Below, piece by piece: positions 53,885 to 62,662 of a DNA stretch of 64,000 nucleotides. How positions within the stretch are numbered: the stretch's first letter is position 1; every line of letters begins with the position of its first letter. Source of the stretch: Bifidobacterium callimiconis (lineage in GTDB: Bacteria; Actinomycetota; Actinomycetes; Actinomycetales; Bifidobacteriaceae); NCBI RefSeq assembly GCF_003952005.1, contig NZ_QXGJ01000003.1, forward strand, positions 124,001-188,000, in the 5' to 3' direction. The notes under the pieces were generated by a model, which was not told the origin of the DNA, did not search any database, and saw nothing but the letters and a program-made list of their open reading frames with translations. Both the position numbers and the translations under genes were made by a program.

Positions 53885-53920
53885 CGACAAGGCGGATAAC
53901 GGACGGTCGCCGAACGAATT

Positions 53921-54742
53921 CTACAGGTCGGTACGCAGACGATGGTTCTCGGTGAACGCCACGCGGTAGACGAGCATCACGATCAGGGTGTCGGCGAGCG
54001 CGGTGAGCGACGAGATGACGGCGAGCACGACGAACTGGTATCGCGCGGCCTGCACCGGGTCACCGCCGGCGATGATCTGGCCGGCCATCATGCCCGGGAT
54101 GAGCACGATGCCGCTGGACGCCAGTTGGGCGATGGTGGGGATCAGTCCCAGGCGCACGGCCGAGGTGATGGACGGCATGGCCGCTTCCAGCGGCGTGGCG
54201 CCCCAGGCGAGCATAGTTTCGATCTCGTAGCGGCGGGTGCGCATGTCGTCGAACAGTCGGGTGATGGCCACGGCGATGGCGGACACCACGTTGCCGAGCA
54301 GCATGCCGACCATGGTGACCACCACCTGCGGCGCGTACCACGGCTGAGGCCGGATAATGAGCTCCACGACCACGGAGAACATGAGCACGGCGCTGGCCAG
54401 CAGGGTGAGGAACACGGGCGGCACGAGCCCCTTGGGCAGGCCGCTGCCGCGGGTGAGGGTGATCTGCACGGCGGCGATGATCATCACGCCGAGCAGGGCG
54501 AACACAAGCCACCACTGGTTTACCTGGATCACGTAGCTGATGATCAGGCCCATGGCCAGCAGCTGCACGAGCGAGCGCACGGTGGCCCACAGCAGGCGGC
54601 GTTCCACGCCGAGCTTGAGCACCGCGGAGATCACGGCGGCCAGGGCGACCAGCAGCAGGGCCACCAGCAGGCCCCAGTTGTCGATCGGATAGTCGGATGC
54701 GGCGCCTTCCGTGCCGGTGACGAGTACGTCGTTAATGTTCAT
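53921..54742 (-). CDS. ABC exporter permease, UPF0014/FetB family
   Basis: 273 aa with about seven helices. UPF0014 blocks: RSLVQLLAMGLIISYVI, AVQITLTRGSG, MVGMLLGNVVSAIAVA, LAWGATPLEAAMPSI and PGMMAGQIIAGGDPVQAARYQ. E. coli FetAB exports iron and helps with oxidative stress; the same role is assumed by family only. It overlaps the ATPase gene by 4 bp (ATGA). Confidence 0.88.
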   Translation of the reverse strand: MNINDVLVTGTEGAASDYPIDNWGLLVALLLVALAAVISAVLKLGVERRLLWATVRSLVQLLAMGLIISYVIQVNQWWLVFALLGVMIIAAVQITLTRGSGLPKGLVPPVFLTLLASAVLMFSVVVELIIRPQPWYAPQVVVTMVGMLLGNVVSAIAVAITRLFDDMRTRRYEIETMLAWGATPLEAAMPSITSAVRLGLIPTIAQLASSGIVLIPGMMAGQIIAGGDPVQAARYQFVVLAVISSLTALADTLIVMLVYRVAFTENHRLRTDL

Positions 54743-55566
54743 GCCTGCGCCTCCGTATCGGTCGTATCGGTCGTATCGGTCGTATCGGTCGTATCGGTGT
54801 CGTTCGACGCCGCGGTGGTCTTCGCGACGCCGACCGCGGCTCTGCCTGTAACGTCTGTCAGCACGCCATCGGCGAGCTCCAGCGTGCGCATGGCCATGCC
54901 GTCCGGCTCGCGATGCCGCACACGGCAGACCGCCATGCCCTCGTCCGCCGCACGTTTGAGCAGATGTGCGGCACGCATGGCGTTGTCCGGATCCAGTCCG
55001 GCGTCCACCTCGTCGGCGAGCAGCACCTTCGGCCCGGTTAGCAGCGTACGCAGCAGACAGACGCGCGCCTGCTGGCCCACGGACAGGTCCTGCGGCGAAC
55101 GGTCAAGCTCTACGTCATCGAGGCCAATGTCATCCAGCGCGCGGCGCAACGTATCGTCGTCGGGCACGCGGACCGACGAATCACGACGGACCCGCAGCGT
55201 GAACGGGTAGCGGATCGCCTCGGCCACGGTCCCGCCCATCAGCACCGGACGCTGCGGCACGTACGCCACCTGCGTGCGCCACTGTTCGGGCGTGAACCCG
55301 TCGGCGGACCGGCCGTCGAGCGTCATCGTGGCATCGGCGTCGGCGTTGAGCTGCGCCATGCATTCCATCAGCGTGGACTTGCCGGAGCCCGACGGGCCGA
55401 CCAGGTCGACGATCTGCCCTGCGTACAGCGTCAGCGACAGTCCGGCGAAAATATCCTTTTGCACATCCCCATGCCGCACATGGCATCGGGCATCGGTCAC
55501 CTCAAGCACCGGCCGGGGCTCGCCAACCTGTCCCACCGGTCGATCATTCCTCTCTATTTCAGTCAT
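54739..55566 (-). CDS. ABC exporter ATP-binding protein, FetA-like, with tandem-repeat C-terminus
   Basis: 275 aa. Walker A VGPSGSGKSTLMECM, Q-loop VAYVPQRPVLMGG, signature LSVGQQARVCLLRTL and Walker B VLLADEVDAGLD. The switch His near RVRHREPD is offset from the usual place. The C-terminus ends in TDTTDTTDTTDT, coded by five copies of a 9-bp repeat. The ATG has TAAGCT 6 nt upstream and no ribosome site, indicating a leaderless start. First gene of the FetAB pair; divergent from the dedA gene. Confidence 0.87.
   Translation of the reverse strand: MTEIERNDRPVGQVGEPRPVLEVTDARCHVRHGDVQKDIFAGLSLTLYAGQIVDLVGPSGSGKSTLMECMAQLNADADATMTLDGRSADGFTPEQWRTQVAYVPQRPVLMGGTVAEAIRYPFTLRVRRDSSVRVPDDDTLRRALDDIGLDDVELDRSPQDLSVGQQARVCLLRTLLTGPKVLLADEVDAGLDPDNAMRAAHLLKRAADEGMAVCRVRHREPDGMAMRTLELADGVLTDVTGRAAVGVAKTTAASNDTDTTDTTDTTDTTDTEAQA
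54754..54798. repeat. 9-bp tandem repeat, five copies, at the 3' end of the ATPase gene
   Basis: CGTATCGGT repeated five times exactly. The unit is a multiple of three, so changes in copy number lengthen or shorten the T-D-T tail without a frameshift. Confidence 0.9.
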
Positions 55567-55694
55567 GTCTTCAGCTTAGAACCGTTCCCCCATATACGTT
55601 CCGGCGATTCTCAGCGCTTTCTGAGAACGCGTGCCGCAGTCTTGAATCATCAATCATCACGGCAACATCAACAACTCATCGTAAGGATTTCGAC

Positions 55695-56342
55695 ATGCCC
55701 AGTTTTCTCAGTCCGGAATTCATCATCTCCGCGGCCGGCCCGTGGGCGCTGATCATCTCCGCGCTCATCGTGTTCGCCGAAACCGGCCTGCTCGTCGGCT
55801 TCTTCCTGCCCGGCGACTCGCTCGTATTCCTGCTCGGCATGGTCTCCGCCGCCACCGCACTGCCCGACTCGCCGCTCGCCCACACGCCGCTCGCGCTCAT
55901 CTGCGTGGTCATCGGCATCGCCGCATTCGTGGGAGACCAGACCGGCTACGAGCTCGGCCGCAAGGGCCGCGACAGTCGTCTCCTGCAATCGTGGACGCAA
56001 GGCAAGAACGCGGAACGACTCGAACGCGCGCATTCGTTCTTCGTCAAGTACGGCTACAAGGCCATCATCCTCGCCCGCTTCGTGCCGATCCTGCGCACCT
56101 TCACCCCGTTCGCCGTGGGCCTGACCCACTACGACCACAAAAAGTTCATCTCCGCGAACCTGATCGGCACGCTCATCTGGGGACTCGCCCTGCCCACGCT
56201 CGGCCACCAGCTCGGCCGCGTCAGCCTGATCGCCAACAACATCGACGCGGTGTGCATCATCATCGTGCTGATCTCCGTGATGCCGCTCGTGGTCAAGGGC
56301 ATTCGCTCCGCGATCGCCTCGCGTGGCGCTACGCAGGCGTGA
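55695..56342 (+). CDS. DedA/SNARE-associated family membrane protein
   Basis: 215 aa, about five helices. DedA signature: FAETGLLVGFFLPGDSLVF near the start, GDQTGYELGRKG, FFVKYGYKAIILARFVPILRTFTPFAVG and ISANLIGTLIWG. Family members act as undecaprenyl phosphate or phospholipid flippases/transporters and keep the proton motive force. ATG with GTAAGGAT upstream. Single gene. Confidence 0.92.
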   Translation: MPSFLSPEFIISAAGPWALIISALIVFAETGLLVGFFLPGDSLVFLLGMVSAATALPDSPLAHTPLALICVVIGIAAFVGDQTGYELGRKGRDSRLLQSWTQGKNAERLERAHSFFVKYGYKAIILARFVPILRTFTPFAVGLTHYDHKKFISANLIGTLIWGLALPTLGHQLGRVSLIANNIDAVCIIIVLISVMPLVVKGIRSAIASRGATQA

Positions 56343-56454
56343 AACAATATCAGTGAATACGCCGACTTCCGGATGACGAACGCCGCACGGGCAGTCCGCA
56401 CCGTGCGGCGTTCGGCGTATCCGGGAACAACGGAAAAATCGAGGGGAGACGATC

Positions 56455-57168
56455 ATGGCCGACGACGCATCGACACCGTACGCGCTCGCCGATCCGGAGA
56501 AGCTGCTGCAGCCGTCCGTGCTGTTCATCGAGGACGATCCACGCATCGGCGCGATCACGTCGGAGATCCTCGGCGAACACTATCGCGTGGACTGGGTGAC
56601 GACCGGCGCGGAGGGGCGCAGCCGACTGTTCGGCATGACGTATGACGTGGCGATCGTGGATCGTCGACTGCCCGACGCCGACGGGCTCGAACTGGTGCGA
56701 GAGGCGCGCGGCAGCGGCATCACCACGCCCGTGCTCATGCTCACCGCGCTGGGCAGCGTGGACAACATCGTGGAGGGACTGGACTACGGCGCCAACGACT
56801 ACCTGACCAAGCCGTTCCACTTCGAGGAGCTGGAGGCCCGTCTTCGCGCGCTGCTGCGAGGCTATCGCGCCGAACAGAAGTCCTACGACATCGGCGACTG
56901 GCGTCTGCTGCCGCAGTCGGGCATGATCGAAAGCCCCGACCTGCAGCGGGTGACGCTCACCCGCGCGGAATGCACGCTGCTGACCACGCTCTGCTCGTCG
57001 CCGCAGCACGTGTTCTCCCGCGCCGAACTGCTACGACTCGTGTTCAGCGAAAGCGACACCGAAGGCACGATCGACACATACGTCTCGTACATTCGGCAGA
57101 AGACCACCCGGCACATCATCGACACCGTGCGCGGCCACGGGTACATCATCGGCGAGCCGCGTGACTAG
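56455..57168 (+). CDS. OmpR-family response regulator
   Basis: 237 aa. Receiver domain residues: acidic pair IEDDPRIG, phospho-acceptor DVAIVDRRLPDADG, Thr in VLMLTALGSVDN and Lys in NDYLTKPFHFEEL. The C-terminal winged helix has LTRAECTLLTTL ... SRAELLRLVF ... TIDTYVSYIRQKT. GAGGGGAG precedes the ATG. It is followed directly by the sensor kinase. Confidence 0.94.
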   Translation: MADDASTPYALADPEKLLQPSVLFIEDDPRIGAITSEILGEHYRVDWVTTGAEGRSRLFGMTYDVAIVDRRLPDADGLELVREARGSGITTPVLMLTALGSVDNIVEGLDYGANDYLTKPFHFEELEARLRALLRGYRAEQKSYDIGDWRLLPQSGMIESPDLQRVTLTRAECTLLTTLCSSPQHVFSRAELLRLVFSESDTEGTIDTYVSYIRQKTTRHIIDTVRGHGYIIGEPRD

Positions 57169-57208
57169 CGGCCAGCGTTATTCGTTCCATCCAGTGAAAC
57201 AGGATCAT

Positions 57209-58468
57209 ATGAACACTCTCACAGGCGTCTCCTCATCGGTCTCCGCCGAATCCTCTGCATCGACGAACGGTGGCCGCCGCAGCGATGATCGTCACGGTCT
57301 GAAACCGCGGATCAAACGTCTGGTCACGCGCGTGCTTGGCGATCGGGCCGCCACCAGCATCAGTCTGCGCATGACGCTGGCCATGACCGTCATCACGTTG
57401 ATCGGCGCCGGCTGCATGATCGCCGGCGTGCTGCTCGGCTCCAGGCATGAGTTCAGCGAGCGCGGCATCGATCCGAACGATGTGAACGCGGCGGCGTCGG
57501 CCGTGGGCACGTGGGTGATCGACCAGAAGAAGGCGCTGGCGTTCATCGTGCTGTTCGCGGTGGGCATCATCGTGGCCACGGCGTTGGTGGGCTGGTATTT
57601 TTCGCAGCGTGAGCTCGCACCGCTGCACGAGGCGCTGCGATTGCAGAAGAACTTTGTGGCCGACGCCAGTCATGAGCTGAAGACGCCGTTGACGGTGATC
57701 AGCTTGCAGACCGATCTCATCGAATACCGGCAGTCGCGCGGCATGCCGATCGACGACGCCGTGAAGCAGTTGCGCGGCGATGTGGATCGTATGAACGACA
57801 TCATCAACGATCTGCTGCTGGCCGCGCAGGGAGCACAGAAGCCCGAGCCGGTGGAATTGCCCAGTGTGATCGCCGAGGCCGTGGAAACCGTGCGGCTGCT
57901 GGCCGACAGCCGGCATGTGACGATCGACTGGGATGATGTTGCGGGCGGTGTCCGTGCTGAGACCGGTGCCGACGGTGCGGGCGCTGCCGGTTCGGGCGCT
58001 GATGGTTCGGATGCTGCCGGAGTCGAGGCGAAGACGGGCGGCACCGTAACGGGGCCAGGTTCCAAGACCGATGCGAGCAATGTCAGCGCGTCGGGGAAGC
58101 CGATCACGGTGCTTGGCGGGCGGTTCGGTCTGATGCGCTGCATCGTGGCCGTGCTCGACAATGCGATCGCTCACTCCCCCGACGATTCGCACATTCGCGT
58201 GACCGCATACACGACCGGTGCGTCGCTGCGTGGCAGCGGGCGCGAGGCGGTGATTCTGGTGAGCGATCATGGCACCGGCATCGGCGGGGATCCGGAGCGC
58301 CTGTTCCAGCGGTTCGCGCGGTCCGACGACGGCACCGCGCATCAGGGGTATGGTCTGGGGCTTGCGCTGGCGCGCGACGTGGTGTCCCGCTACCACGGGT
58401 GGATCGACGTGGAGTCCTCGTCGCCGTCCGGCACCACCATGCGCATCACCATGCCGCTGGCGGAGTAG
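57209..58468 (+). CDS. Membrane sensor histidine kinase with a low-complexity insert
   Basis: 419 aa. Two helices (about residues 48-73, VITLIGAGCMIAGVLL, and 110-132, AFIVLFAVGIIVATALVGWYF) flank a short external loop. H-box FVADASHELKTPLTVIS, N-box AVLDNAIAHSPDD, G1 VSDHGTGIGG and G2 GYGLGLALARD are complete. Between the dimerisation domain and the N-box lies a Gly/Ala/Ser/Asp/Thr-rich stretch of about 45 residues that is unusual in this position. The ATG at 57209 has AGGAT; a GTG at 57161 overlapping the regulator stop would give 435 aa. The signal is unknown. Confidence 0.9.
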   Translation: MNTLTGVSSSVSAESSASTNGGRRSDDRHGLKPRIKRLVTRVLGDRAATSISLRMTLAMTVITLIGAGCMIAGVLLGSRHEFSERGIDPNDVNAAASAVGTWVIDQKKALAFIVLFAVGIIVATALVGWYFSQRELAPLHEALRLQKNFVADASHELKTPLTVISLQTDLIEYRQSRGMPIDDAVKQLRGDVDRMNDIINDLLLAAQGAQKPEPVELPSVIAEAVETVRLLADSRHVTIDWDDVAGGVRAETGADGAGAAGSGADGSDAAGVEAKTGGTVTGPGSKTDASNVSASGKPITVLGGRFGLMRCIVAVLDNAIAHSPDDSHIRVTAYTTGASLRGSGREAVILVSDHGTGIGGDPERLFQRFARSDDGTAHQGYGLGLALARDVVSRYHGWIDVESSSPSGTTMRITMPLAE

Positions 58469-58519
58469 GCGCGAGGCGCGCGTTCGCTGCTGCGGGCGCG
58501 GGGCTGTTGAGGTGCACGA

Positions 58520-58575
58520 TTTGGGGCGTCGAATTCCCGAAAATCGACCCGAAAACGGGATATTGACGCCCCAAA
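58520..58575. repeat. Hairpin repeat downstream of the kinase
   Basis: TTTGGGGCGTC (58520-58530) pairs with GACGCCCCAAA (58565-58575), with inner CCCG/CGGG pairing; there is no T-run, so it may be a small palindromic element or a terminator. The 288-bp gap (58469-58756) otherwise shows only the tRNA terminator. Confidence 0.55.
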
Positions 58576-58716
58576 GAGCGGATGCTCCCGCATGATGGGA
58601 CAAAACCGAGCTTCGGTTCCACGATGCGGATGGAATACGCCCGAAGGCCCCCGTGAGACCGACGCGGAGACCAAGACACGGACTGCGGGGACGGCCCGGA
58701 TCGTACGGAGAAATTG

Positions 58717-58750
58717 AAAAAGGTCCGGGACCCATTCGGATCCCGGACCT
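58717..58750 (-). terminator. Rho-independent terminator of tRNA-Ala
   Basis: AGGTCCGGGA (58721-58730) pairs with TCCCGGACCT (58741-58750); on the minus strand the hairpin runs into TTTTTC. Confidence 0.9.
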
Positions 58751-58756
58751 CGTCCG

Positions 58757-58829
58757 TGGAGCTAGGGGGATTCGAACCCCCGACCCCCTCCATGCCATGG
58801 AGATGCGCTACCAGCTGCGCCATAGCCCC
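58757..58829 (-). tRNA. tRNA-Ala (anticodon GGC)
   Basis: On the minus strand it starts GGGGCTATGGCGCAGCTGG and ends TAGCTCCA. The acceptor stem has one G-U pair; the anticodon arm TCTCC-ATGGCAT-GGAGG gives GGC; the T arm GGGGG-TTCGAAT-CCCCC is perfect. CCA is not encoded. Confidence 0.97.
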
Positions 58830-59242
58830 GTCAGTCAGATGGCCATCGGCCACAACCAACCGGTCGTTTCGACTTGAGACATATTACGCAACCACCCGAA
58901 TCCACGCAACCTTCGGCGTGTCTCGACCGGGCTCCCCGATCCAGAAACCAAACCTGGGAGCCGAAACACGACACCGCGAGTCCTCACAAGCCACCAAATA
59001 CGTCGTGTTTCGACCACCAAACTTTCGACTACCAAACCTGGGAGTCGGAATACGACACCGTGAACCTTCACACAGCATCTCATCCGTCACGTTTCGACTC
59101 CCAAGTTTCCAGCCGCCAGCATTCCCTACGAGTCGCCGCACCCGTCGCGCCTAGACCATCAGGCTGGACCACCAGCATTCCCGACGTCACGACACGGCAG
59201 CAACGTCCGGCCCCCTTCAGCTCGCGCCGTAGCGTACCGCGA
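58830..59242. repeat. 413-bp gene-free region with a degenerate ~86-bp tandem duplication
   Basis: Unit 1 about 58914-59000 and unit 2 about 59001-59085 share blocks such as CCAAACCTGGGAG and ACGACACCG; a partial third begins about 59086 (CACGTTTCGACTCCCAAG). No credible gene or RNA is seen. Confidence 0.6.
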
Positions 59243-61315
59243 TCACAGCGCACGCAGTTCGAGATGAGCGTGCGCGTCGACGTCGCTCCACTTGACCGGA
59301 TATCCGGCACCATGCGCGCAGAACACCGAATCGGGCGTGTTCTCCAGATCGGATTCGGGATCGTAGTTCACGCGTTCGATCACCGCTTCGGCATCGTGGC
59401 AGAGGCGATACCCGCCGAACGTGCAGCTGATCTGCCCCTGCCCATGCGTGTACGCGTTGACGTCCATCGCATAATCGCGCATCTCGGAGACCGGCGCCGT
59501 GCCGGACAGCACCGCGTACTCCCCGTCGTTCGTTGGCGGATCGAACTCGCCGCTCATGCGCTGCACGTCGGCCATGGCCCGTCCGAGCATGTCCTGCGGC
59601 ACTTCGAGACGGAATTCGTACCACGGTTCGAGCAGTCGGCAATTCCCGTCGCGCTTCGCCTTCATCAGGCCCTGACGGATCGCACGATACGTGGCCTGAC
59701 GGAAGTCGCCGCCCTCGGTGTGCTTCTCGTGGGCACGGCCGTTGATCAGCGTGATGCGCATGTCGGTGATCGGGAATCCCGCGAGCACGCCGAGATGCTC
59801 CTTCTCCGCCAGATGGGTGAGCACGAGCCGCTGCCAGTTGCGGTCGAGCACGTCGAGACTCAGATCCGAGCCGAAGCTCACCCCACTCCCCTCGTCCGCA
59901 GGTTCGAGCAGCAGATGCACCTCGGCATAGTGCCGCAGCGGTTCGAAGTGTCCCACGCCTTCGACGGGTGCGGTGATCGTCTCCTTGTACAGGATGCCGC
60001 CAGGGCCGAAATCGATGTCGAGCGAGAAGCGGTCGTACATGATCTGCCGGATGATTTCCAGCTGCACAGCGCCCATGAGCTGCACGTGGATCTCCTGCAA
60101 TCGTTCCTGCCATGCGACGTGCAGCAGCGGATCCTCGTCGTCGAGTTCGCGCAATGCGGCGAGCACCTTGTGCACGTCGTTGTCGCCGGGCAGCACGGTG
60201 TAGGTGAGCACTGGTTCGAGCGCGGGCTCGCCAGCATCGGATTCCATGCCCAATCCCTCGCCGGGGAACGTGTGCGTCGGCCCTGTCACCGCGACCACAG
60301 AACCGGCGGGAGCCTCGTCGACGAGCGTGAACTTCGCGCCGGAGTATACGCGCACCTGATCGGCCTTCTCATGCCAGATTTCGGCGCCGCCGTTTCCGAC
60401 CGCCTCGCCGACGGCCCCGTCACCGTTCCCGTCTGCGGCATCGGGTCGTTCGTTCGTCAGTACGCTTTTGACCGGCAGCACTCCCCCGGTCACCTTCAGC
60501 CATGTCAGCCGTCCGCCCTGCTTGTCGTGCGAGATCTTGAACACGTGCGCACCGAACGCGTCGCCATGATCGGGCTGACGGACGAGTGCGCGCAGACCGT
60601 GCAGAAAATCGTCGACGCCCTGCAGTTTCAATGCGGATCCGAAATAACAGGGAAAGATCCTGCGCTCGGCGATCAGACGACGAACGGTGTCTCCGGACAG
60701 CGCGCCCTGCTCAAGGAATTCGTCCATGGCGGATTCGTCCTGCATGGCCATGGTCTCCTGAACGTCGTCGGGCAGCTGCGGGAATCCATCGCCGGGCATA
60801 TCGCCACCGCCACCGTTGCCGTCATCACCGGAGCCACCGTCGAGCCCGGCGAACGGCACACACGCGTCGGAGAACCGTGCGCGCATCTGCGCGAGGATGC
60901 CGGCGCCGTCCGCGCCCACGGCATCCATCTTGTTGACGAACACGAACGTGGGCACATGGTATCGGGCCAGCAGTCGCCACAGCGTCTCCGTGTAGCCGCG
61001 CACGCCATCGGACGCGCTGACGACGAGAATCGCATAGTCGAGCACGCGCAGGGTGCGTTCCATTTCGGCGGAGAAGTCCACGTGGCCGGGGGTGTCGAGC
61101 AGGGTGATGCGCAGATCGTCGAGGTCGATCACCGCCTGCTTGGAGAAGATGGTGATGCCGCGCTGCTTCTCCATGGCATCGGTGTCGAGGAACGCGTCGC
61201 CATGGTCCACGCGGCCGAACGAGCGGATCTGCCCGGACCGGTACAGCAGTCCTTCGGACAGCGTGGTCTTGCCTGCATCCACGTGGGCGAGGATGCCCAC
61301 CACAACCTGTTTCAT
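59243..61315 (-). CDS. TetM/EF-G-family translation GTPase (ribosomal-protection-like)
   Basis: 690 aa. G1 LAHVDAGKTTLSEG, G2 KQRGITIFSK, G3 LDTPGHVDFSAE, G4 FVNKMDAVG and G5 GSALK are intact, followed by EF-G-like domains II to V. The GTPase domain has a Gly/Asp-rich insert (about residues 165-185, GGSGDDGNGGGG). In domain IV, where Tet(M) has the SPVST loop that displaces tetracycline, this protein reads AHEKHTEGGDFRQ. It therefore belongs to the chromosomal TetM-like clade; true tetracycline resistance is doubtful. The ATG at 61315 has GAGGTGAC. No mobile-element genes are near. Confidence 0.85.
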   Translation of the reverse strand: MKQVVVGILAHVDAGKTTLSEGLLYRSGQIRSFGRVDHGDAFLDTDAMEKQRGITIFSKQAVIDLDDLRITLLDTPGHVDFSAEMERTLRVLDYAILVVSASDGVRGYTETLWRLLARYHVPTFVFVNKMDAVGADGAGILAQMRARFSDACVPFAGLDGGSGDDGNGGGGDMPGDGFPQLPDDVQETMAMQDESAMDEFLEQGALSGDTVRRLIAERRIFPCYFGSALKLQGVDDFLHGLRALVRQPDHGDAFGAHVFKISHDKQGGRLTWLKVTGGVLPVKSVLTNERPDAADGNGDGAVGEAVGNGGAEIWHEKADQVRVYSGAKFTLVDEAPAGSVVAVTGPTHTFPGEGLGMESDAGEPALEPVLTYTVLPGDNDVHKVLAALRELDDEDPLLHVAWQERLQEIHVQLMGAVQLEIIRQIMYDRFSLDIDFGPGGILYKETITAPVEGVGHFEPLRHYAEVHLLLEPADEGSGVSFGSDLSLDVLDRNWQRLVLTHLAEKEHLGVLAGFPITDMRITLINGRAHEKHTEGGDFRQATYRAIRQGLMKAKRDGNCRLLEPWYEFRLEVPQDMLGRAMADVQRMSGEFDPPTNDGEYAVLSGTAPVSEMRDYAMDVNAYTHGQGQISCTFGGYRLCHDAEAVIERVNYDPESDLENTPDSVFCAHGAGYPVKWSDVDAHAHLELRAL

Positions 61316-61472
61316 CGTCACCTCGGCGTACTTCGGACCCATCGATCATGCGGCGGGCGTGCCTGGAATCGGCGTGCCGTCGCGAATCATCACGAATACA
61401 GTACCGTCACCTGTGCACCGTGCCAGGCGGACCGCACGTCCGACGGCCGACGGACGCAGGGGATGTTGCAGG

Positions 61473-62369
61473 TCAGAGGCCGAGGATCTTCGCCGCGGTG
61501 TCGTGCAGCACCTTGCGTTCGGACGCCGGGTCGAGATGCCAGTCGCGGATGTTTTGCACGCCCTGGGCGATCGGTCCGAGCGGGAACGACGAGCCGAACA
61601 GCACCTGGTCGGGGATCATGCGTTCCGCGGCCTGGCGCAGTTCCGGCGACGCGTTGCCGCGCGTGCCCTCGAAGTCGGCCAGCAGGTACAGGTTCGTGTT
61701 CATGAATGCGATCGGCACCATTTCGGCGACCCATGGCCATCCGGCGTGCGCGGCGACGAAGATGAGGTTCGGGAAGGCGGTGACCACGCGGTGGATCTGC
61801 CGAGGAATCGTGGGATCAATGAGGTCGCTGGCGAACGCGCTGACCGTCGCCAGCACCGGCAGGCCGAGTTCCTGCAGTCGTGCGTAGATCGGGAAGATGC
61901 GCTCGTCGTCGAAGCGTACGTCGTTGCCGCCAAGCGGTTCGATGGACACGCCCTTGGCCCCGCGAGCCACGACGTCCCGTTCGATCACGTCCAGCGCCTC
62001 CTCCGGTCTGGCCACGTCGAGGAAGGGGAACACGAGGAACCGCTGCGGGTCGCGGGCGGCGTAGGCGAACAGTTCGTCGTTCGTGGTGTCGTATACCTTG
62101 CGTCCGGGCAGCACGGCCTTGACGACATGCGCCTCGTCGAGCTCGCGGCTCAGCGAATCGTAGCTGCGGTCGATGGCGGCGTCGGTGACGTCATAGCCGA
62201 AGCCGGAGAAGAACCTGCGGACCATCGTCTCCGAAAAGCCCTTGTCGTAGTGTTCGGAGAACGGTCGCAGACGAAAGTCGATGACGGGACCAAAGTCCGT
62301 AGTGTTCGATGATGCGGTGGTTGCGATGGCCAAGATTCCCCCAATCTCGCGGTGCCATTGTGTTTTCAT
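61473..62369 (-). CDS. Amidohydrolase-2-like TIM-barrel protein lacking the HxH metal motif
   Basis: 298 aa, COG2159-like. Retained blocks are KGVSIEPLGGND, FPIYARLQELGLPVL, NLIFVAAHAGWPWV and DQVLFGSSFPLGPI. The N-terminal metal pair expected as D-x-H-x-H reads VIDFRLRPF, so two ligands are replaced. The protein could use another metal arrangement or be non-hydrolytic. The ATG at 62369 has no ribosome site; a TTG 12 codons on, after GGGGGA, is possible. It lies upstream of the GTPase gene on the same strand, 157 bp apart. Confidence 0.7.
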   Translation of the reverse strand: MKTQWHREIGGILAIATTASSNTTDFGPVIDFRLRPFSEHYDKGFSETMVRRFFSGFGYDVTDAAIDRSYDSLSRELDEAHVVKAVLPGRKVYDTTNDELFAYAARDPQRFLVFPFLDVARPEEALDVIERDVVARGAKGVSIEPLGGNDVRFDDERIFPIYARLQELGLPVLATVSAFASDLIDPTIPRQIHRVVTAFPNLIFVAAHAGWPWVAEMVPIAFMNTNLYLLADFEGTRGNASPELRQAAERMIPDQVLFGSSFPLGPIAQGVQNIRDWHLDPASERKVLHDTAAKILGL

Positions 62370-62662
62370 TGCGCCGGATTTGCAGTGTTTTTACGGTGCG
62401 AATCCGCGGCGTTGGGGTCAACGCTAGACGAGGGGTCGGGCCGGTTGAACGGGGAATCCATATTCCGGGCCATGTGGGTCATACGCAATAGTGATGCCCG
62501 GTTCAAGAACAGCGGCCTCATGGGCTTGGGTGTGGATTCCGGGCACGGATGCGGGTCAAATTGGAGTCAGCGGCCTCGATTCCGGTGCCGGAAGGAGACC
62601 GGAATGTTCGTTTTTCCTCGTATGCGCTATCGTCCGGAGGTCCGGTTCATCGAACGCCGGTA

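Noticed and set aside
54754..54798. Direct repeat array or iteron origin
   Set aside because: The 9-bp units are contiguous and in frame within a coding sequence.
59243..61315. Acquired tet(W)/tet(M) resistance gene
   Set aside because: The domain IV loop differs and there are no transposon or conjugative genes around it; composition is like the host.
58874..61705. 943-codon plus-strand open frame
   Set aside because: It is the antisense of the TetM-like GTPase; the translation has no family resemblance, as is common opposite GC-rich genes.
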